Below, piece after piece: positions 44,174-53,374 of a stretch of 64,000 bases of DNA. The stretch lies in assembly GCF_024345225.1 (NCBI RefSeq), contig NZ_BROD01000001.1:2056362-2120361 (forward strand), written 5' to 3'. A model generated the notes under the pieces. That model had not been told where the DNA came from. It was given only the letters and a program-made list of their open reading frames with translations, and did not search any database. The position numbers were made by a program, and so were the translations under genes. The first letter of the stretch is position 1. Every line of letters starts with the position of its first letter. The DNA comes from Clostridium sp. TW13. GTDB taxonomy: Bacteria > Bacillota > Clostridia > Clostridiales > Clostridiaceae.

Positions 44174-44374
44174 TTAAAGTTGTTTTTCGTAGCTTTCTAT
44201 CATTCTCTTAACCATTTCTCCGCCAACGCTTCCGTTTTGTCTTGAAGAAAGGTTTCCTTTGTCTACGCTGTCATAGTTTGATATTCCTACTTCTGATGCA
44301 ACCTCAGTCTTTAATCTGTTTAAACCTGCTTTTGCTTCTGGAACTAAAACTCTGTTGTTATTATTAGATGCCAT
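44174..44374 (-). CDS. Alpha/beta-type small acid-soluble spore protein
   Basis: 66 residues; coats and protects DNA in dormant spores and is degraded at germination. The conserved VPEAKAGLNRLKTEVASEVGI block contains the GPR protease site (TEVASE), and the C-terminus GSVGGEMVKRMIESYEKQL is typical. GAGGAGG precedes the ATG. A forespore-type (sigma G) promoter is expected; a CATACT -10-like element lies at 44475-44480, but no convincing -35 partner was seen. This gene is the firmest evidence that the organism sporulates. Confidence 0.96.
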   Translation of the reverse strand: MASNNNNRVLVPEAKAGLNRLKTEVASEVGISNYDSVDKGNLSSRQNGSVGGEMVKRMIESYEKQL

Positions 44375-44597
44375 AATGAATTACCTCCTCAAAATTTTTT
44401 TTACTTCAAAAAATTATTTTTTAATTTCTTGAAATATTTTTTATTTATTTCTTGCCGGCACTATTATATTAACCAGTATGGCAAAATAATAACCGATAAA
44501 AATGTTAACAGAAGTAGCATTGTACACTTATATTAGATAACTTTAGCTATTTTTCCTTTCATCCTAATCAATTTTTTTTAATTTACTATTTAATTAA

Positions 44598-44635
44598 AAA
44601 TAATAACCCCTAGAAACCTAGGAGTTATCACATTC
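44598..44635 (-). terminator. Terminator of the beta-lactamase-fold gene
   Basis: Minus strand: ATAACTCCTAGG/CTAGGGGTTAT stem followed by TATTTTTAAT, 6 nt after the stop codon. Confidence 0.8.
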
Positions 44636-44640
44636 TTAAA

Positions 44641-45420
44641 TTAATTCCAGTTATTCATAACATTATCCCACATCATCTTCCCACACTTAGCCAATGTCAC
44701 TGTACCATAAACTGAATTAGGTATATCTTGTGACATTACAGTAAATACAAAATTACCTTTATCAAGATTTATTAATTCTGTATCATTCTCAATGCCTTTT
44801 TTATCTCCTGTTTTACTTGAAATTTCATACTTCAAATCATCTGGTATATATAAAGCTAATTTGTTTTTAATTTGTTGTCTAGTCAATATATCTATAAGCA
44901 TTTGGCTATTTTTTTCATTTAAATATGTTCTGTTGTATAGAGTCTTCCAAATTAGAGAAAGATCTTTAGCTGAAGTTATGTTTTCAACCTCACTATTCAC
45001 ATTTCTTTCATCGCTAGTTTTTCTATTAAGAACAGTCTCTGTAAGTTTTAATTCTTTTATAACAGAATTTATTCTATCAAATCCTAATATATCTATTATT
45101 TTATTTGCAGCAGTATTATCACTTTGAATCAGCATTGCTACCATTAATTCAAAAATAGTGTACTCTCTATCATTAAATTCATGAATAATGCCAGTGCCGT
45201 AAACCTTATCATTTTCTTCTATTTTTATTTTATCTAAAAAACTCACATTGCCAAACTCCTCTTCTTTTATCAGAGCCACAGCTATAGGAAGTTTCATACA
45301 TCCCGCAGCTGTCATTGGGACGTTTTCATTATATCCAAAGGAATACCCACTTTTTAAATCTTCAAAGTAAAAGCCATAAGATCCTAATCTTGTTTGTAAA
45401 TATCTTTTTATCTCTTTCAT
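44641..45420 (-). CDS. Class A beta-lactamase-fold protein with catalytic Ser replaced
   Basis: 259 residues. The fold is clear from SDN (Ser100-Asp101-Asn102 in MLIQSDNTAANK), the KTG triad (Lys203-Gly205 in SSKTGDKKG) and overall spacing. At the SxxK motif, where relatives read AASTxKLP, this protein reads AAGCMKLP (Gly40, Lys43), so the nucleophilic serine is missing. No signal peptide is seen, so the protein is probably cytoplasmic. Hydrolysis of beta-lactams is therefore unlikely. GGAGGG precedes the ATG. Single gene. Confidence 0.8.
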   Translation of the reverse strand: MKEIKRYLQTRLGSYGFYFEDLKSGYSFGYNENVPMTAAGCMKLPIAVALIKEEEFGNVSFLDKIKIEENDKVYGTGIIHEFNDREYTIFELMVAMLIQSDNTAANKIIDILGFDRINSVIKELKLTETVLNRKTSDERNVNSEVENITSAKDLSLIWKTLYNRTYLNEKNSQMLIDILTRQQIKNKLALYIPDDLKYEISSKTGDKKGIENDTELINLDKGNFVFTVMSQDIPNSVYGTVTLAKCGKMMWDNVMNNWN

Positions 45421-45579
45421 AATACCCTCCAGCTTTCTATATAAAGTTAAATTCTCTATACTAAGTATAACATATTGTCAGAATATTTTGAAGTTTTTTT
45501 TTAATTTCCCATAATAATCTTTTATCTTGAAAAGATACATCAAACTCTATTTTTAACCATCTTTGTAAAACCTATAATT

Positions 45580-45627
45580 TAAACTCCTTGAAACTTCTAA
45601 AAATTAATAGACATTTCAAGGAGCTTA
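45580..45627 (-). terminator. Terminator of pfk
   Basis: Minus strand: CTCCTTGAAATGTCT pairs with AGAAGTTTCAAGGAG around an AT loop, followed by TTTAAATT, about 26 nt beyond the stop. Confidence 0.75.
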
Positions 45628-45652
45628 TTTAAATTTATCTTATAATATAATC

Positions 45653-46750
45653 TTAATCTCCAAATGATATACCAATACTTCTTGCTATATTAACAAGTTC
45701 ATCATCTGGTTTTACAGTTTTCAATTTTCCAATTACGTTTTCTAAACTATCATAGCCTATAGTATCACCTTTTAATGCTACCATATTACCAAACATTCCT
45801 TCAGCAACTAATTCAACTGCCTTAACTCCGTATCTGGTTGATAATATTCTATCATAAGTACCAGTAGTACCACCTCTTTGGATATGTCCAAGAACTGTAT
45901 TTCTAATCTCATGATTTTTCACTAGTTTTTCCAAATCAGCAGCTAGTTTGTTACCAATTCCACCAAGTCTTATTGGATCTGGACTATCTTCAACTATTTT
46001 TTGAACTACAACCTCTCCATCTTTTGGTTTTGCTCCTTCTGCTACAACTATTATTGTAAATAACTTTCCTCTTTCTTCTCTTGCTCTAATTTTTTCTACA
46101 ACCTTATTTATGTCGTAAGGAATTTCAGGAATAAGTATTACATCTGCTGATCCTGCTATACCTGATTCAAGAGCTATCCATCCAGCATTTCTGCCCATAA
46201 CTTCAAGAATCATTACCCTATGATGTGATTCTGCTGTGGTGTGTAATCTATCTAATGCTTCTGTAGCCACATCAATAGCTGTATTGAAACCAAAGGTTAC
46301 ATCTGTGCAAGCTAAATCATTATCTATAGTTTTAGGAACACCAATTACATTTACTCCTTTTCTTGAAAAATCTCTTGCTGATGTTAAAGTTCCATCTCCA
46401 CCAATTACAACTAAAGCATCAATTCCTTCTTTTTTTAGATTTTCTACACCCACATTAGAAACATCTTTTTTGACCATCTTTCCATTTTCTTCAACTTGAT
46501 AATCAAATAAATTATCTTTATTTGAACTATATAATATTGTGCCTCCTCTTCCTAATATTCCTGATACTGATTCCAATGTAAGTGGCATCAAATCATTATT
46601 ATATAATCCTCTATATCCAAACTTATAGCCATATACTTCATACCCATATTGTAGTATGGCTGTTTTTACTGCAGCTTGTATTACTGCATTCAAGCCTGAG
46701 CAATCTCCTCCTCCTGTTAATAGTGCAATTTTTTTAATTTCTTTTGCCAT
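45653..46750 (-). CDS. pfkA: 6-phosphofructokinase (mixed-substrate group III)
   Basis: 365 residues; phosphorylates fructose 6-phosphate in glycolysis. The phosphate loop is GGGDCSGLN (13-21), with GGDGT (Gly120) and PKTIDND (Lys140). Gly at the first site favours ATP, while Lys at the second is the residue of PPi-dependent enzymes, the combination seen in the mixed PFK group; the phosphoryl donor is thus uncertain. The length also fits that group rather than the 320-residue PfkA. GGGGGAA precedes the ATG. Monocistronic. Confidence 0.9.
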   Translation of the reverse strand: MAKEIKKIALLTGGGDCSGLNAVIQAAVKTAILQYGYEVYGYKFGYRGLYNNDLMPLTLESVSGILGRGGTILYSSNKDNLFDYQVEENGKMVKKDVSNVGVENLKKEGIDALVVIGGDGTLTSARDFSRKGVNVIGVPKTIDNDLACTDVTFGFNTAIDVATEALDRLHTTAESHHRVMILEVMGRNAGWIALESGIAGSADVILIPEIPYDINKVVEKIRAREERGKLFTIIVVAEGAKPKDGEVVVQKIVEDSPDPIRLGGIGNKLAADLEKLVKNHEIRNTVLGHIQRGGTTGTYDRILSTRYGVKAVELVAEGMFGNMVALKGDTIGYDSLENVIGKLKTVKPDDELVNIARSIGISFGD

Positions 46751-46925
46751 CTCATATTCCCCCTAACCATTAGTTACTTTCTAGAAGACGTAAATGTTTT
46801 CTTCTTTATTCAAATATATCATATTCATATTTTATATTAAAGTAACTTTTTAAGAATGTTAAAAATTTTCACAATTTTCATAATTCCAGACAATTTTAAT
46901 TGTAAATTTTACCATCCTGCTTTAT

Positions 46926-46969
46926 AAAAAAAGTTGTTCTATTTAAAAAACTTAAATAAAACAACTATT
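46926..46969 (-). terminator. Terminator of uppP
   Basis: Minus strand: AGTTGTTTTATTTAA pairs with TTAAATAGAACAACT and is followed by TTTTTTTATA, 5 nt after the stop codon. Confidence 0.85.
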
Positions 46970-46973
46970 TTAT

Positions 46974-47831
46974 CTATTGTATTACCTTAGTAAAGATTAA
47001 TACTGCTAGTAATATACCTGCTACAACTCTGTAAACTGCAAATATTCTCATTGGTTTCTTCTTTAAGTAATTCATAAATGCTTCTACTACAAAGTATGAA
47101 ACTATAAAACAAACTACACAACCTAAACCTAAAGCTACCCAGTTACTTGAATTCATAATTGAAAAATCCAAATCTTTAACTGACATTATTGTAGCTCCAC
47201 ACATTGCTGGAATTGCTAAGAAAAATGAAAATTCAGCAGCAAGAGATGTTTTCATACCTGCTAACCATCCACCTATAATAGTAGATGCACTCCTTGACAT
47301 ACCTGGCCATAAAGACAAACATTGAAATATTCCTACAGTCAATGCTTGACCATAGCTTATATCATTAATTTCAGTAGCCATTTTAGCATGCTTTCTCTTT
47401 TTTCTATACATATTTTCTGTAACTATAAGTAATATACCACCTACAATAAAACCAATAGCTACTGTACTTACGCTCATTAATTTTTCTTCAATTATTTTGT
47501 GTATCCCTAATCCAACTATTACAGCTGGAATTGTTCCTACAATAACATTAATTCCAAACTTAAATCCTTCTTCACCTTTTTTTCCGCCTGAAAAAATATA
47601 TGCAAAGAATTCTATCACTGCATTCTTTATCTTCTGCCAAAATAAAACTACTACTGCAAAAATTGCAGCTAATTGAATAACTACCATATACATTTTGGTA
47701 AAAGGTGTATCATAAAACCCTATAAGCTTTCCTACGAGAATTTCATGCCCAGTTGAAGATACAGGTATAAACTCTGTAAGTGCTTCTACAATAGCAATAA
47801 TAATTGCCTTAAATATCAATATAAAATCCAA
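46974..47831 (-). CDS. uppP: Undecaprenyl-diphosphatase
   Basis: A 285-residue integral-membrane enzyme that recycles undecaprenyl pyrophosphate to the lipid carrier for cell-wall synthesis; also linked to bacitracin tolerance. The two catalytic regions are EALTEFIPVSSTGH (16-29) and LWPGMSRSASTIIGGWLAG. About eight hydrophobic helices are visible. TTG start at 47831, with AAGGAGTG 7 nt upstream. Monocistronic, divergent from the gene at 48067. Confidence 0.95.
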   Translation of the reverse strand: MDFILIFKAIIIAIVEALTEFIPVSSTGHEILVGKLIGFYDTPFTKMYMVVIQLAAIFAVVVLFWQKIKNAVIEFFAYIFSGGKKGEEGFKFGINVIVGTIPAVIVGLGIHKIIEEKLMSVSTVAIGFIVGGILLIVTENMYRKKRKHAKMATEINDISYGQALTVGIFQCLSLWPGMSRSASTIIGGWLAGMKTSLAAEFSFFLAIPAMCGATIMSVKDLDFSIMNSSNWVALGLGCVVCFIVSYFVVEAFMNYLKKKPMRIFAVYRVVAGILLAVLIFTKVIQ

Positions 47832-48066
47832 ATTTCTTCACTCCTTAATTGTAATGTCTCTTATTTAATTATAATAGATTAACTTTTTTTGTCTATTTAA
47901 TTTTTTATTAACACTTTCTTAAGATTTACATATTATTGTTGTTCTTTAAAAATTACACAATCAATTTAAACTATGGATCACACACTTTTATCATCATTAA
48001 TAAGTACGTTTAATTTTGTTATTCAATATGCTATACTGTGTTTAGTCTATTTTGAAAGGTGATTTT

Positions 48067-48942
48067 ATGAAAATTAAAAAACTTAAACCACGTCTATCTA
48101 CGTTAATTATTTTTTTCTTAGCCTTCTTTTTACTAGGAGTATTATTTAATAATTTAAACCCGTTAATGTTTATAAATTATAAAAACAAATATGCTACTGA
48201 TAATTATTATAGCGGAGCTTCTGATAAAAATATTTCTGAAGTTACTGTGGCTCCTTATTGGATTAACACTCCTAAGGATGAAAATGTAACATTTTTCCCT
48301 GAAGCTTCTGATTATGATGTTAAGTTAGCTATGCTATCCAATAATGATAGAATAAATAATACATATTTAAATCAAAATCTAAACAGTTTAACTCCTAATA
48401 TACTTATGTGTTCTTTAGATACATTAAAAGCATCTGGAAATGCGTTAAATAATATAAAACAGTGTAATGAAACTCATATCATAGAAAATATAAATGATAA
48501 AAATAAACTTGCTTATATATATGTAAATATGGATTCTTTAACTGTGGGAACCATGGAGTCAACAGTTAATTCTATAAAAGAATATACAAGATTAAATTTT
48601 GCCACTATAGTATTTTTAGACTCAAAGAACTTGGTGAAAAATGACTTTATTGACCTATTAGTAAAATCAGGAGTAACAGTCTTAATTACTACAGGAGATA
48701 CTAATGCAAGTTTTGAATTAAGAAAAAAAAGTCTAATACTGTATAACCTATATGATAACAAAAATTCCTATACTCCATTAGTTGATATAGTTTTTGATTC
48801 AAAAAAACCAATTTCAGTAGGACTAAAATTATTTATTAACGATGTAAATAACAGAGAACAAATCATAAACAATGTAAACTCTAAGATTAAAGGATTTACT
48901 AAAAAAATAAAAGAAAGCTTTACTTTTATAGATATTTACTAG
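48067..48942 (+). CDS. Membrane-anchored protein of unknown function
   Basis: 291 residues. One N-terminal transmembrane helix (about 11-30) after a basic start (MKIKKLKPRLS), so an extracytoplasmic domain of about 260 residues is expected. That part has alternating strands and helices (YIYVNMDSLTVGTMESTV, NFATIVFLDSKNL, SGVTVLITTGD) suggesting an alpha/beta fold reminiscent of deacetylase-like barrels, but no catalytic motif is recognised. A TTG at 48052 overlaps the AAAGGTG ribosome site, so ATG 48067 is chosen. It lies 60 bp before murT, in the same direction. Confidence 0.65.
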   Translation: MKIKKLKPRLSTLIIFFLAFFLLGVLFNNLNPLMFINYKNKYATDNYYSGASDKNISEVTVAPYWINTPKDENVTFFPEASDYDVKLAMLSNNDRINNTYLNQNLNSLTPNILMCSLDTLKASGNALNNIKQCNETHIIENINDKNKLAYIYVNMDSLTVGTMESTVNSIKEYTRLNFATIVFLDSKNLVKNDFIDLLVKSGVTVLITTGDTNASFELRKKSLILYNLYDNKNSYTPLVDIVFDSKKPISVGLKLFINDVNNREQIINNVNSKIKGFTKKIKESFTFIDIY

Positions 48943-49004
48943 TAAAATTGATTAATGTATTCATTTATTGTATAAAATTAATATATAACTTTTAATTTAA
49001 GGTG

Positions 49005-50360
49005 GTGTTTAAAATAAAATTCAAATCTATTATGGCTATTATTTGTGGAAAGTTCACCTTATTTATTTCTAAACATCTTTTAAAGGGAGGAAGTAATTTT
49101 CCTGGAAAGATAGCTTTAAAATTCGATAATACAATTTTAAAAGAGATATCTAAAAATTATAAGGTTGTTTTAATAACTGGTACCAATGGTAAAACTACCA
49201 CTACCTCTATGATAAATAATCTTCTTACTGAACATGGACTTGATACTATAACTAATAATACTGGTGCAAATATGCTTCCTGGTATAGTTTCCTGCCTTCT
49301 TCAAAACTTTAAGTTTAATAATAGAAAGACTAAATATGCAGTTTTAGAAGTAGATGAAGCTAATTTAAAATTTATTACAGAATATATTACACCTGAAATT
49401 ATTACTATAACAAATTTATTTAGAGATCAACTTGACAGATATGGAGAAGTTTATACTACTCTAAACAAAATTCTTGAAGGTGTAGTTAAAGTACCAAGTT
49501 CTACCCTAGTTTTAAATGGTGATGAATCTTTATTAGGAAAGCTCGACTTGCCTAACCCCAAAGTTTATTACGGTTTTAACCAATCAATAAGCGAAAATAA
49601 TACGGTTGATATCAATGCAGACGCTAAATTCTGTAAATTCTGCAAATCACCCTATGAGTATAATTTCATAACTTATAATCACCTTGGTGATTTTTATTGT
49701 CCAAATTGTGGCTATAAGAGAGAACCACTTAATTATGCTGTTACTTCAATCTTAGAGGTAACCTCAGACTACTCAAAGGTTATGTTAAATGATACTGAAT
49801 TTACTGTAACTCAATCAGGAATCTATAACATCTATAACGCCTTATGTGCTTATAGTATTGGTAAAGAACTTAAGGTTTCTGACGAAAGTATCAAAAAGTC
49901 TTTTGAAAAGCAAACTTCTAGCTTTGGTAGACAGGAAGAATTCAAGATTGGAGATAAGGATATAAAAATTATATTAGTAAAAAATCCTGCTGGATTCAAT
50001 CAAGCTATTGATTTACTTTGTCTTAATGAAGCTGATTACAATTGTTGTTTCATGCTTAATGATAACTATGCTGATGGTAGAGATGTTTCTTGGATTTGGG
50101 ACGTAAACTTTGAAAAACTATCTAAAACTCCAGTAAAGGATATATTTATCAGTGGAACAAGACTTTATGATATGGCTGTTAGATTAAAAGTAGCTAATCT
50201 AGATAAAGATAATTTTATAATTGAAGAAGACTACAAAACACTTACAGATAAGATTTCTTCTTCAAATGGTAATAAAGTTTATATATTGGCAACCTACACT
50301 GCTATGATAAATTACAGAAAATATTTACATAGTGTGGGCTATATTAAAAAACTTTGGTAA
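49005..50360 (+). CDS. murT: Lipid II isoglutaminyl synthase subunit MurT
   Basis: About 450 residues; with GatD amidates the D-Glu of lipid II. The Mur-ligase core has the P-loop GTNGKTTTTSM, the LEVDEANLKFI segment and TNLFRDQLDRYGE, with a four-cysteine zinc ribbon (CKFCKS ... CPNCGY) inserted as in MurT, and the C-terminal DUF1727 part. The start is unclear: GTG codons at 49002 and 49005 overlap the AAGGTGG site; the next ATG is 49032. An AUA start at 49014 would have ideal spacing but is rare. Its stop overlaps the gatD ribosome site. Confidence 0.92.
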   Translation: MFKIKFKSIMAIICGKFTLFISKHLLKGGSNFPGKIALKFDNTILKEISKNYKVVLITGTNGKTTTTSMINNLLTEHGLDTITNNTGANMLPGIVSCLLQNFKFNNRKTKYAVLEVDEANLKFITEYITPEIITITNLFRDQLDRYGEVYTTLNKILEGVVKVPSSTLVLNGDESLLGKLDLPNPKVYYGFNQSISENNTVDINADAKFCKFCKSPYEYNFITYNHLGDFYCPNCGYKREPLNYAVTSILEVTSDYSKVMLNDTEFTVTQSGIYNIYNALCAYSIGKELKVSDESIKKSFEKQTSSFGRQEEFKIGDKDIKIILVKNPAGFNQAIDLLCLNEADYNCCFMLNDNYADGRDVSWIWDVNFEKLSKTPVKDIFISGTRLYDMAVRLKVANLDKDNFIIEEDYKTLTDKISSSNGNKVYILATYTAMINYRKYLHSVGYIKKLW

Positions 50361-50371
50361 GGAGTGATTTT

Positions 50372-51103
50372 ATGGAGCTTAATATTTGTCATCTATATCC
50401 TGATCTGCTTAATGTTTATGGTGACGTAGGAAATATATTAATACTTAAACATAGAGCTGAACTTAGAGGCATTACTGTAAATATTTCAAATCTTTCACTT
50501 AAAGATGATTTTGATAAAGATCTATATGATATCACCTTCTTTGGTGGGGGACAAGATTATGAGCAATCCATTGTATCTCAAGATATCTTTGATACTAAAA
50601 GAGACAGCATCAAAGATTATATAGAATCAGGAAAAGTATTTCTTGCAATCTGTGGAGGTTACCAACTCTTAGGTAAATACTATATGACTTCTACTGGTGA
50701 AAAGCTAAATGGTTTAGATATATTAAATATCTATACTGAGGCATGCAGCGACAGATTTATAGGTAATACAGCAATAATTAATGAAGATTTTAATGAAACC
50801 TATGTAGGTTTTGAAAATCATTCAGGAAGAACCTATATAAATGATTTAAAGCCTTTAGGCAAGGTACTTCACGGGTATGGTAATAATGGAACTGATGGTT
50901 ACGAGGGTTGCATTTACAAAAACACTTACGGCACATACTTCCATGGATCTCTGTTATCCAAAAACCCTGAATTAGCTGATAGACTTATAAATGCCGCATT
51001 ACACAAAAAATACAGTGATTTTTCCTTGGAACCTTTAAATGATACTTTTGAACTAAAAGCAAAAGAAGCTATTCTAAGAAAATTAAATTCGACTAAGAAT
51101 TAA
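50372..51103 (+). CDS. gatD: Lipid II isoglutaminyl synthase subunit GatD
   Basis: A 243-residue glutaminase of the CobB/CobQ-like amidotransferase group that supplies ammonia to MurT. The catalytic cysteine is in FLAICGGYQLLG and the histidine in YFHGSLLSKNPELAD; GGGQDYEQ precedes. ATG 50372 is used, with AAGGAG about 8 nt upstream, overlapping the murT stop codon; an earlier in-frame TTG overlaps that site. Loss or lowering of MurT/GatD activity changes beta-lactam and lysozyme susceptibility in other species. Confidence 0.94.
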   Translation: MELNICHLYPDLLNVYGDVGNILILKHRAELRGITVNISNLSLKDDFDKDLYDITFFGGGQDYEQSIVSQDIFDTKRDSIKDYIESGKVFLAICGGYQLLGKYYMTSTGEKLNGLDILNIYTEACSDRFIGNTAIINEDFNETYVGFENHSGRTYINDLKPLGKVLHGYGNNGTDGYEGCIYKNTYGTYFHGSLLSKNPELADRLINAALHKKYSDFSLEPLNDTFELKAKEAILRKLNSTKN

Positions 51104-51206
51104 AAGACTATTTCAAAATAGTTACATTATTATTTATATATTGTATAGCATATTTAATAATGCTATACTTAATATTGCTAAAGACAATGATTGGAGAGAT
51201 GAAAAA

Positions 51207-52475
51207 GTGAGACGTAAAAGAATAATTAGTACATTAGCTATAGCTTGTTTTATTACTGTTTTAGCTCCTACTGCTAAAATAGCACATGCTAGTGAAACTC
51301 AACCAAGTGTAGTAGGTCAATCTGCAATAACTGTGGATTATGAAACAGGAGAAATAATCTATGCAAAAGATATAGACACTAAAAGATATCCTGCATCAAT
51401 TACAAAATTAATTACAGGATTGGTATTTGCTGAGAAAAAACAAAAAAGTGATACAATTCCTTATACTGAGGATGCAAAAACACAACCTGCTGAATCCTTT
51501 AGTGCAAATTACCCAGGAGCAATAAAGGTTGGAGAAACAATGACTGCTGATGATGTAATGAAATCATTACTTTTATTCTCAGCAAATGATGCAGCAACAA
51601 TGATGGCTGATAGCATTGCTGGAAATACTACAGATTTTGCAAAGTTGATGAATGATAAGGCAAAAGCCCTAGGTTTAAGTCATACACACTTTGTAACACC
51701 AAATGGTCTTCATGATGACGATCACTATACTACTGCTTATGATTTATCAATTTTAACTAAGGCTGCCTTCCATAATGATTGGATAAAGGAAGTAATGGGA
51801 ACAGAAAAAGCTAAAGTTTCTATAAGTAATGGTAAATCTATAGATATGACAAATTTAAATAATCTTTTAGGTAAAGATGGAAACATAGGCGGAAAAACAG
51901 GGACAACAAGTCAGGCTGGTAAATGTCTAACTTCAGTTTATGATAGAGATGGAAGAAAGATAATTGGAGTTGTATTAAAATCTACTCGTGATACTGGTGT
52001 TCAAGTATTCAAGGATATGAATAGCATTATAGATTGGAGTTATAAACAACAAAAATCTGTATTTTTACCAAAGGGAAAAACAATTGAAACTGTAAAAGTT
52101 AGCTATAAACCATTGAGATTCTTTGGTCCAACAAAAACTATAGATGTTCCAATTACTCTTAATGAAAATATTGAATACTATAAAAATGCTGTTAACGATA
52201 AAGAGTTAAAAACTAAAGTTATAGGTTCAACTACAAATGCTTGGGATTTAGCTAAAAATTCATCACTAGTAAAAGTTAGAGCTTCTCAAAGAGCTTATTC
52301 AAAAGACTACTCTGCATCTGCTCAAATTTCTACATCAACTTTAGTTAAAGATAATCTTGGTCTTTATGCTATTTGTTTAGTAGTTGCTGCTGTAGTTATA
52401 TTCTTAATTTTATTTATTATTAACTTAATTAAAGCTAATAACAGAAAAAGATCAAAGAAAAAAGGTATCTTTTAA
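51207..52475 (+). CDS. dacA: D-alanyl-D-alanine carboxypeptidase (PBP5-type)
   Basis: About 422 residues; trims the terminal D-Ala of peptidoglycan stem peptides outside the membrane. Signal peptide VRRKRIISTLAIACF... cleaved near AHASE; serine motif SITK, SAN in LFSANDAATM, and KTG in GGKTGTTSQAG; C-terminal beta domain and a final hydrophobic helix (LYAICLVVAAVVIFLILF) that anchors it. GTG 51207 is the start: GGAGAG lies 8 nt upstream and a signal peptide begins there, whereas the open frame upstream codes for unrelated residues. Confidence 0.93.
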   Translation: MRRKRIISTLAIACFITVLAPTAKIAHASETQPSVVGQSAITVDYETGEIIYAKDIDTKRYPASITKLITGLVFAEKKQKSDTIPYTEDAKTQPAESFSANYPGAIKVGETMTADDVMKSLLLFSANDAATMMADSIAGNTTDFAKLMNDKAKALGLSHTHFVTPNGLHDDDHYTTAYDLSILTKAAFHNDWIKEVMGTEKAKVSISNGKSIDMTNLNNLLGKDGNIGGKTGTTSQAGKCLTSVYDRDGRKIIGVVLKSTRDTGVQVFKDMNSIIDWSYKQQKSVFLPKGKTIETVKVSYKPLRFFGPTKTIDVPITLNENIEYYKNAVNDKELKTKVIGSTTNAWDLAKNSSLVKVRASQRAYSKDYSASAQISTSTLVKDNLGLYAICLVVAAVVIFLILFIINLIKANNRKRSKKKGIF

Positions 52476-52512
52476 AATAATTTAAATATATTTGCTTTGG
52501 AGAGTGTTATTA

Positions 52513-52764
52513 ATGAAAATTATCGTTGTTGCTATATTTGTGGCTATAATGTGTGGTATGTTCATCTTCTCAAATTTTAAAAGAAGAAAGTTTTATGCTG
52601 CTTTAATACTTATTCCAGGAATAAGTATCGTAATTTATCAAACTAATGTTATACAAAATTTAGATTATACTAAAAGTACAATATTTGGACTGATAAATGT
52701 ACTTGCCATATTCATTATTAGTTTTTCTTTCTTTAGAGGATCTAATACTACCAAAGAAACATAA
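52513..52764 (+). CDS. Small membrane protein
   Basis: 83 residues with three hydrophobic segments (about 3-20, 27-43, 57-74) separated by short basic loops (NFKRRKFYA), no named family recognised. GGAGAG lies 8 nt before ATG 52513; the frame is open further upstream from a TTG that overlaps the site. It follows dacA by 37 bp and probably ends the cell-wall operon, with a terminator at 52780. Confidence 0.7.
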   Translation: MKIIVVAIFVAIMCGMFIFSNFKRRKFYAALILIPGISIVIYQTNVIQNLDYTKSTIFGLINVLAIFIISFSFFRGSNTTKET

Positions 52765-52779
52765 TTTTCATTATTAATG

Positions 52780-52816
52780 AAAAAAGACTTCAGAAATTTT
52801 TCTGAAGTCTTTTTTC
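52780..52816. terminator. Bidirectional terminator
   Basis: AAAAAAGACTTCAGAAA pairs with TTTCTGAAGTCTTTTTT around a 2-3 nt loop, between the convergent small membrane gene and the Lrp regulator gene. Confidence 0.9.
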
Positions 52817-52823
52817 TATGATA

Positions 52824-53264
52824 TTATTTTTCCTTAACCTTCAATCCCCTATGCTCCACTGGAGTTGAAAATACAATTTGAGTTTCTGTATTTCCAAACT
52901 TCTGTAATTGACCAATAAATGCATCTAGTTCTAATGTTGTAGCATATGCAACCTTGATAAGCATTGAATACTTTCCTGTTACACAATTGCATTCAATTAC
53001 ATTTGGACATTCAGCTATAAAAGGATAAAATATTGGTTTTTGCTTTGGTGACATCTCTAAATTAATAAAAGCTGTAATATTATATCCAAGCTTTAATTGA
53101 TCCACTTTAGCATTATATCCAGTGATTACCCCTGATTTTTCTAACTTTTCTATACGAGTTGATACTGCTGGTGTTGATAAATATACTTCCTCTGCTAAAT
53201 GCTTAAGTGGATATCTAGCATTCTCCTGTAATAATTCAATGATTTTAAAATCAATCTTATCCAT
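52824..53264 (-). CDS. Lrp/AsnC family transcriptional regulator
   Basis: 146 residues: N-terminal helix-turn-helix (DFKIIELLQENARYPLKHLA, STPAVSTRIEKLEKSGVITGY) and C-terminal RAM domain with VIECNCVTGKYSMLIKV. It is only distantly similar to the regulator at 17819. It faces aspartate ammonia-lyase across a 460 bp gap, so it may sense an amino acid such as aspartate and control that gene; this is inference. GGAG precedes the ATG. The upstream region contains a strong hairpin and a copy of the 74 bp palindrome. Confidence 0.9.
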   Translation of the reverse strand: MDKIDFKIIELLQENARYPLKHLAEEVYLSTPAVSTRIEKLEKSGVITGYNAKVDQLKLGYNITAFINLEMSPKQKPIFYPFIAECPNVIECNCVTGKYSMLIKVAYATTLELDAFIGQLQKFGNTETQIVFSTPVEHRGLKVKEK

Positions 53265-53297
53265 ATCTGCACTACTCCAAACATATATTATTTCTTA

Positions 53298-53369
53298 ATA
53301 AGGCATCAGAAAATAAATAGCCCGTCCAAATAAATTAGAATATAAACCTATCTACTTTCAGATGCTTAA
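53298..53369. repeat. 72 bp dispersed imperfect palindrome, copy 4
   Basis: Left TAAGGCATCAGAAAATAAAT; right end in reverse TTAAGCATCTGAAAGTAGAT. It shares GTCCAAATA with copies 2 and 3. Located 34 bp upstream of the Lrp gene start. Confidence 0.65.
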
Positions 53370-53374
53370 ATTCT

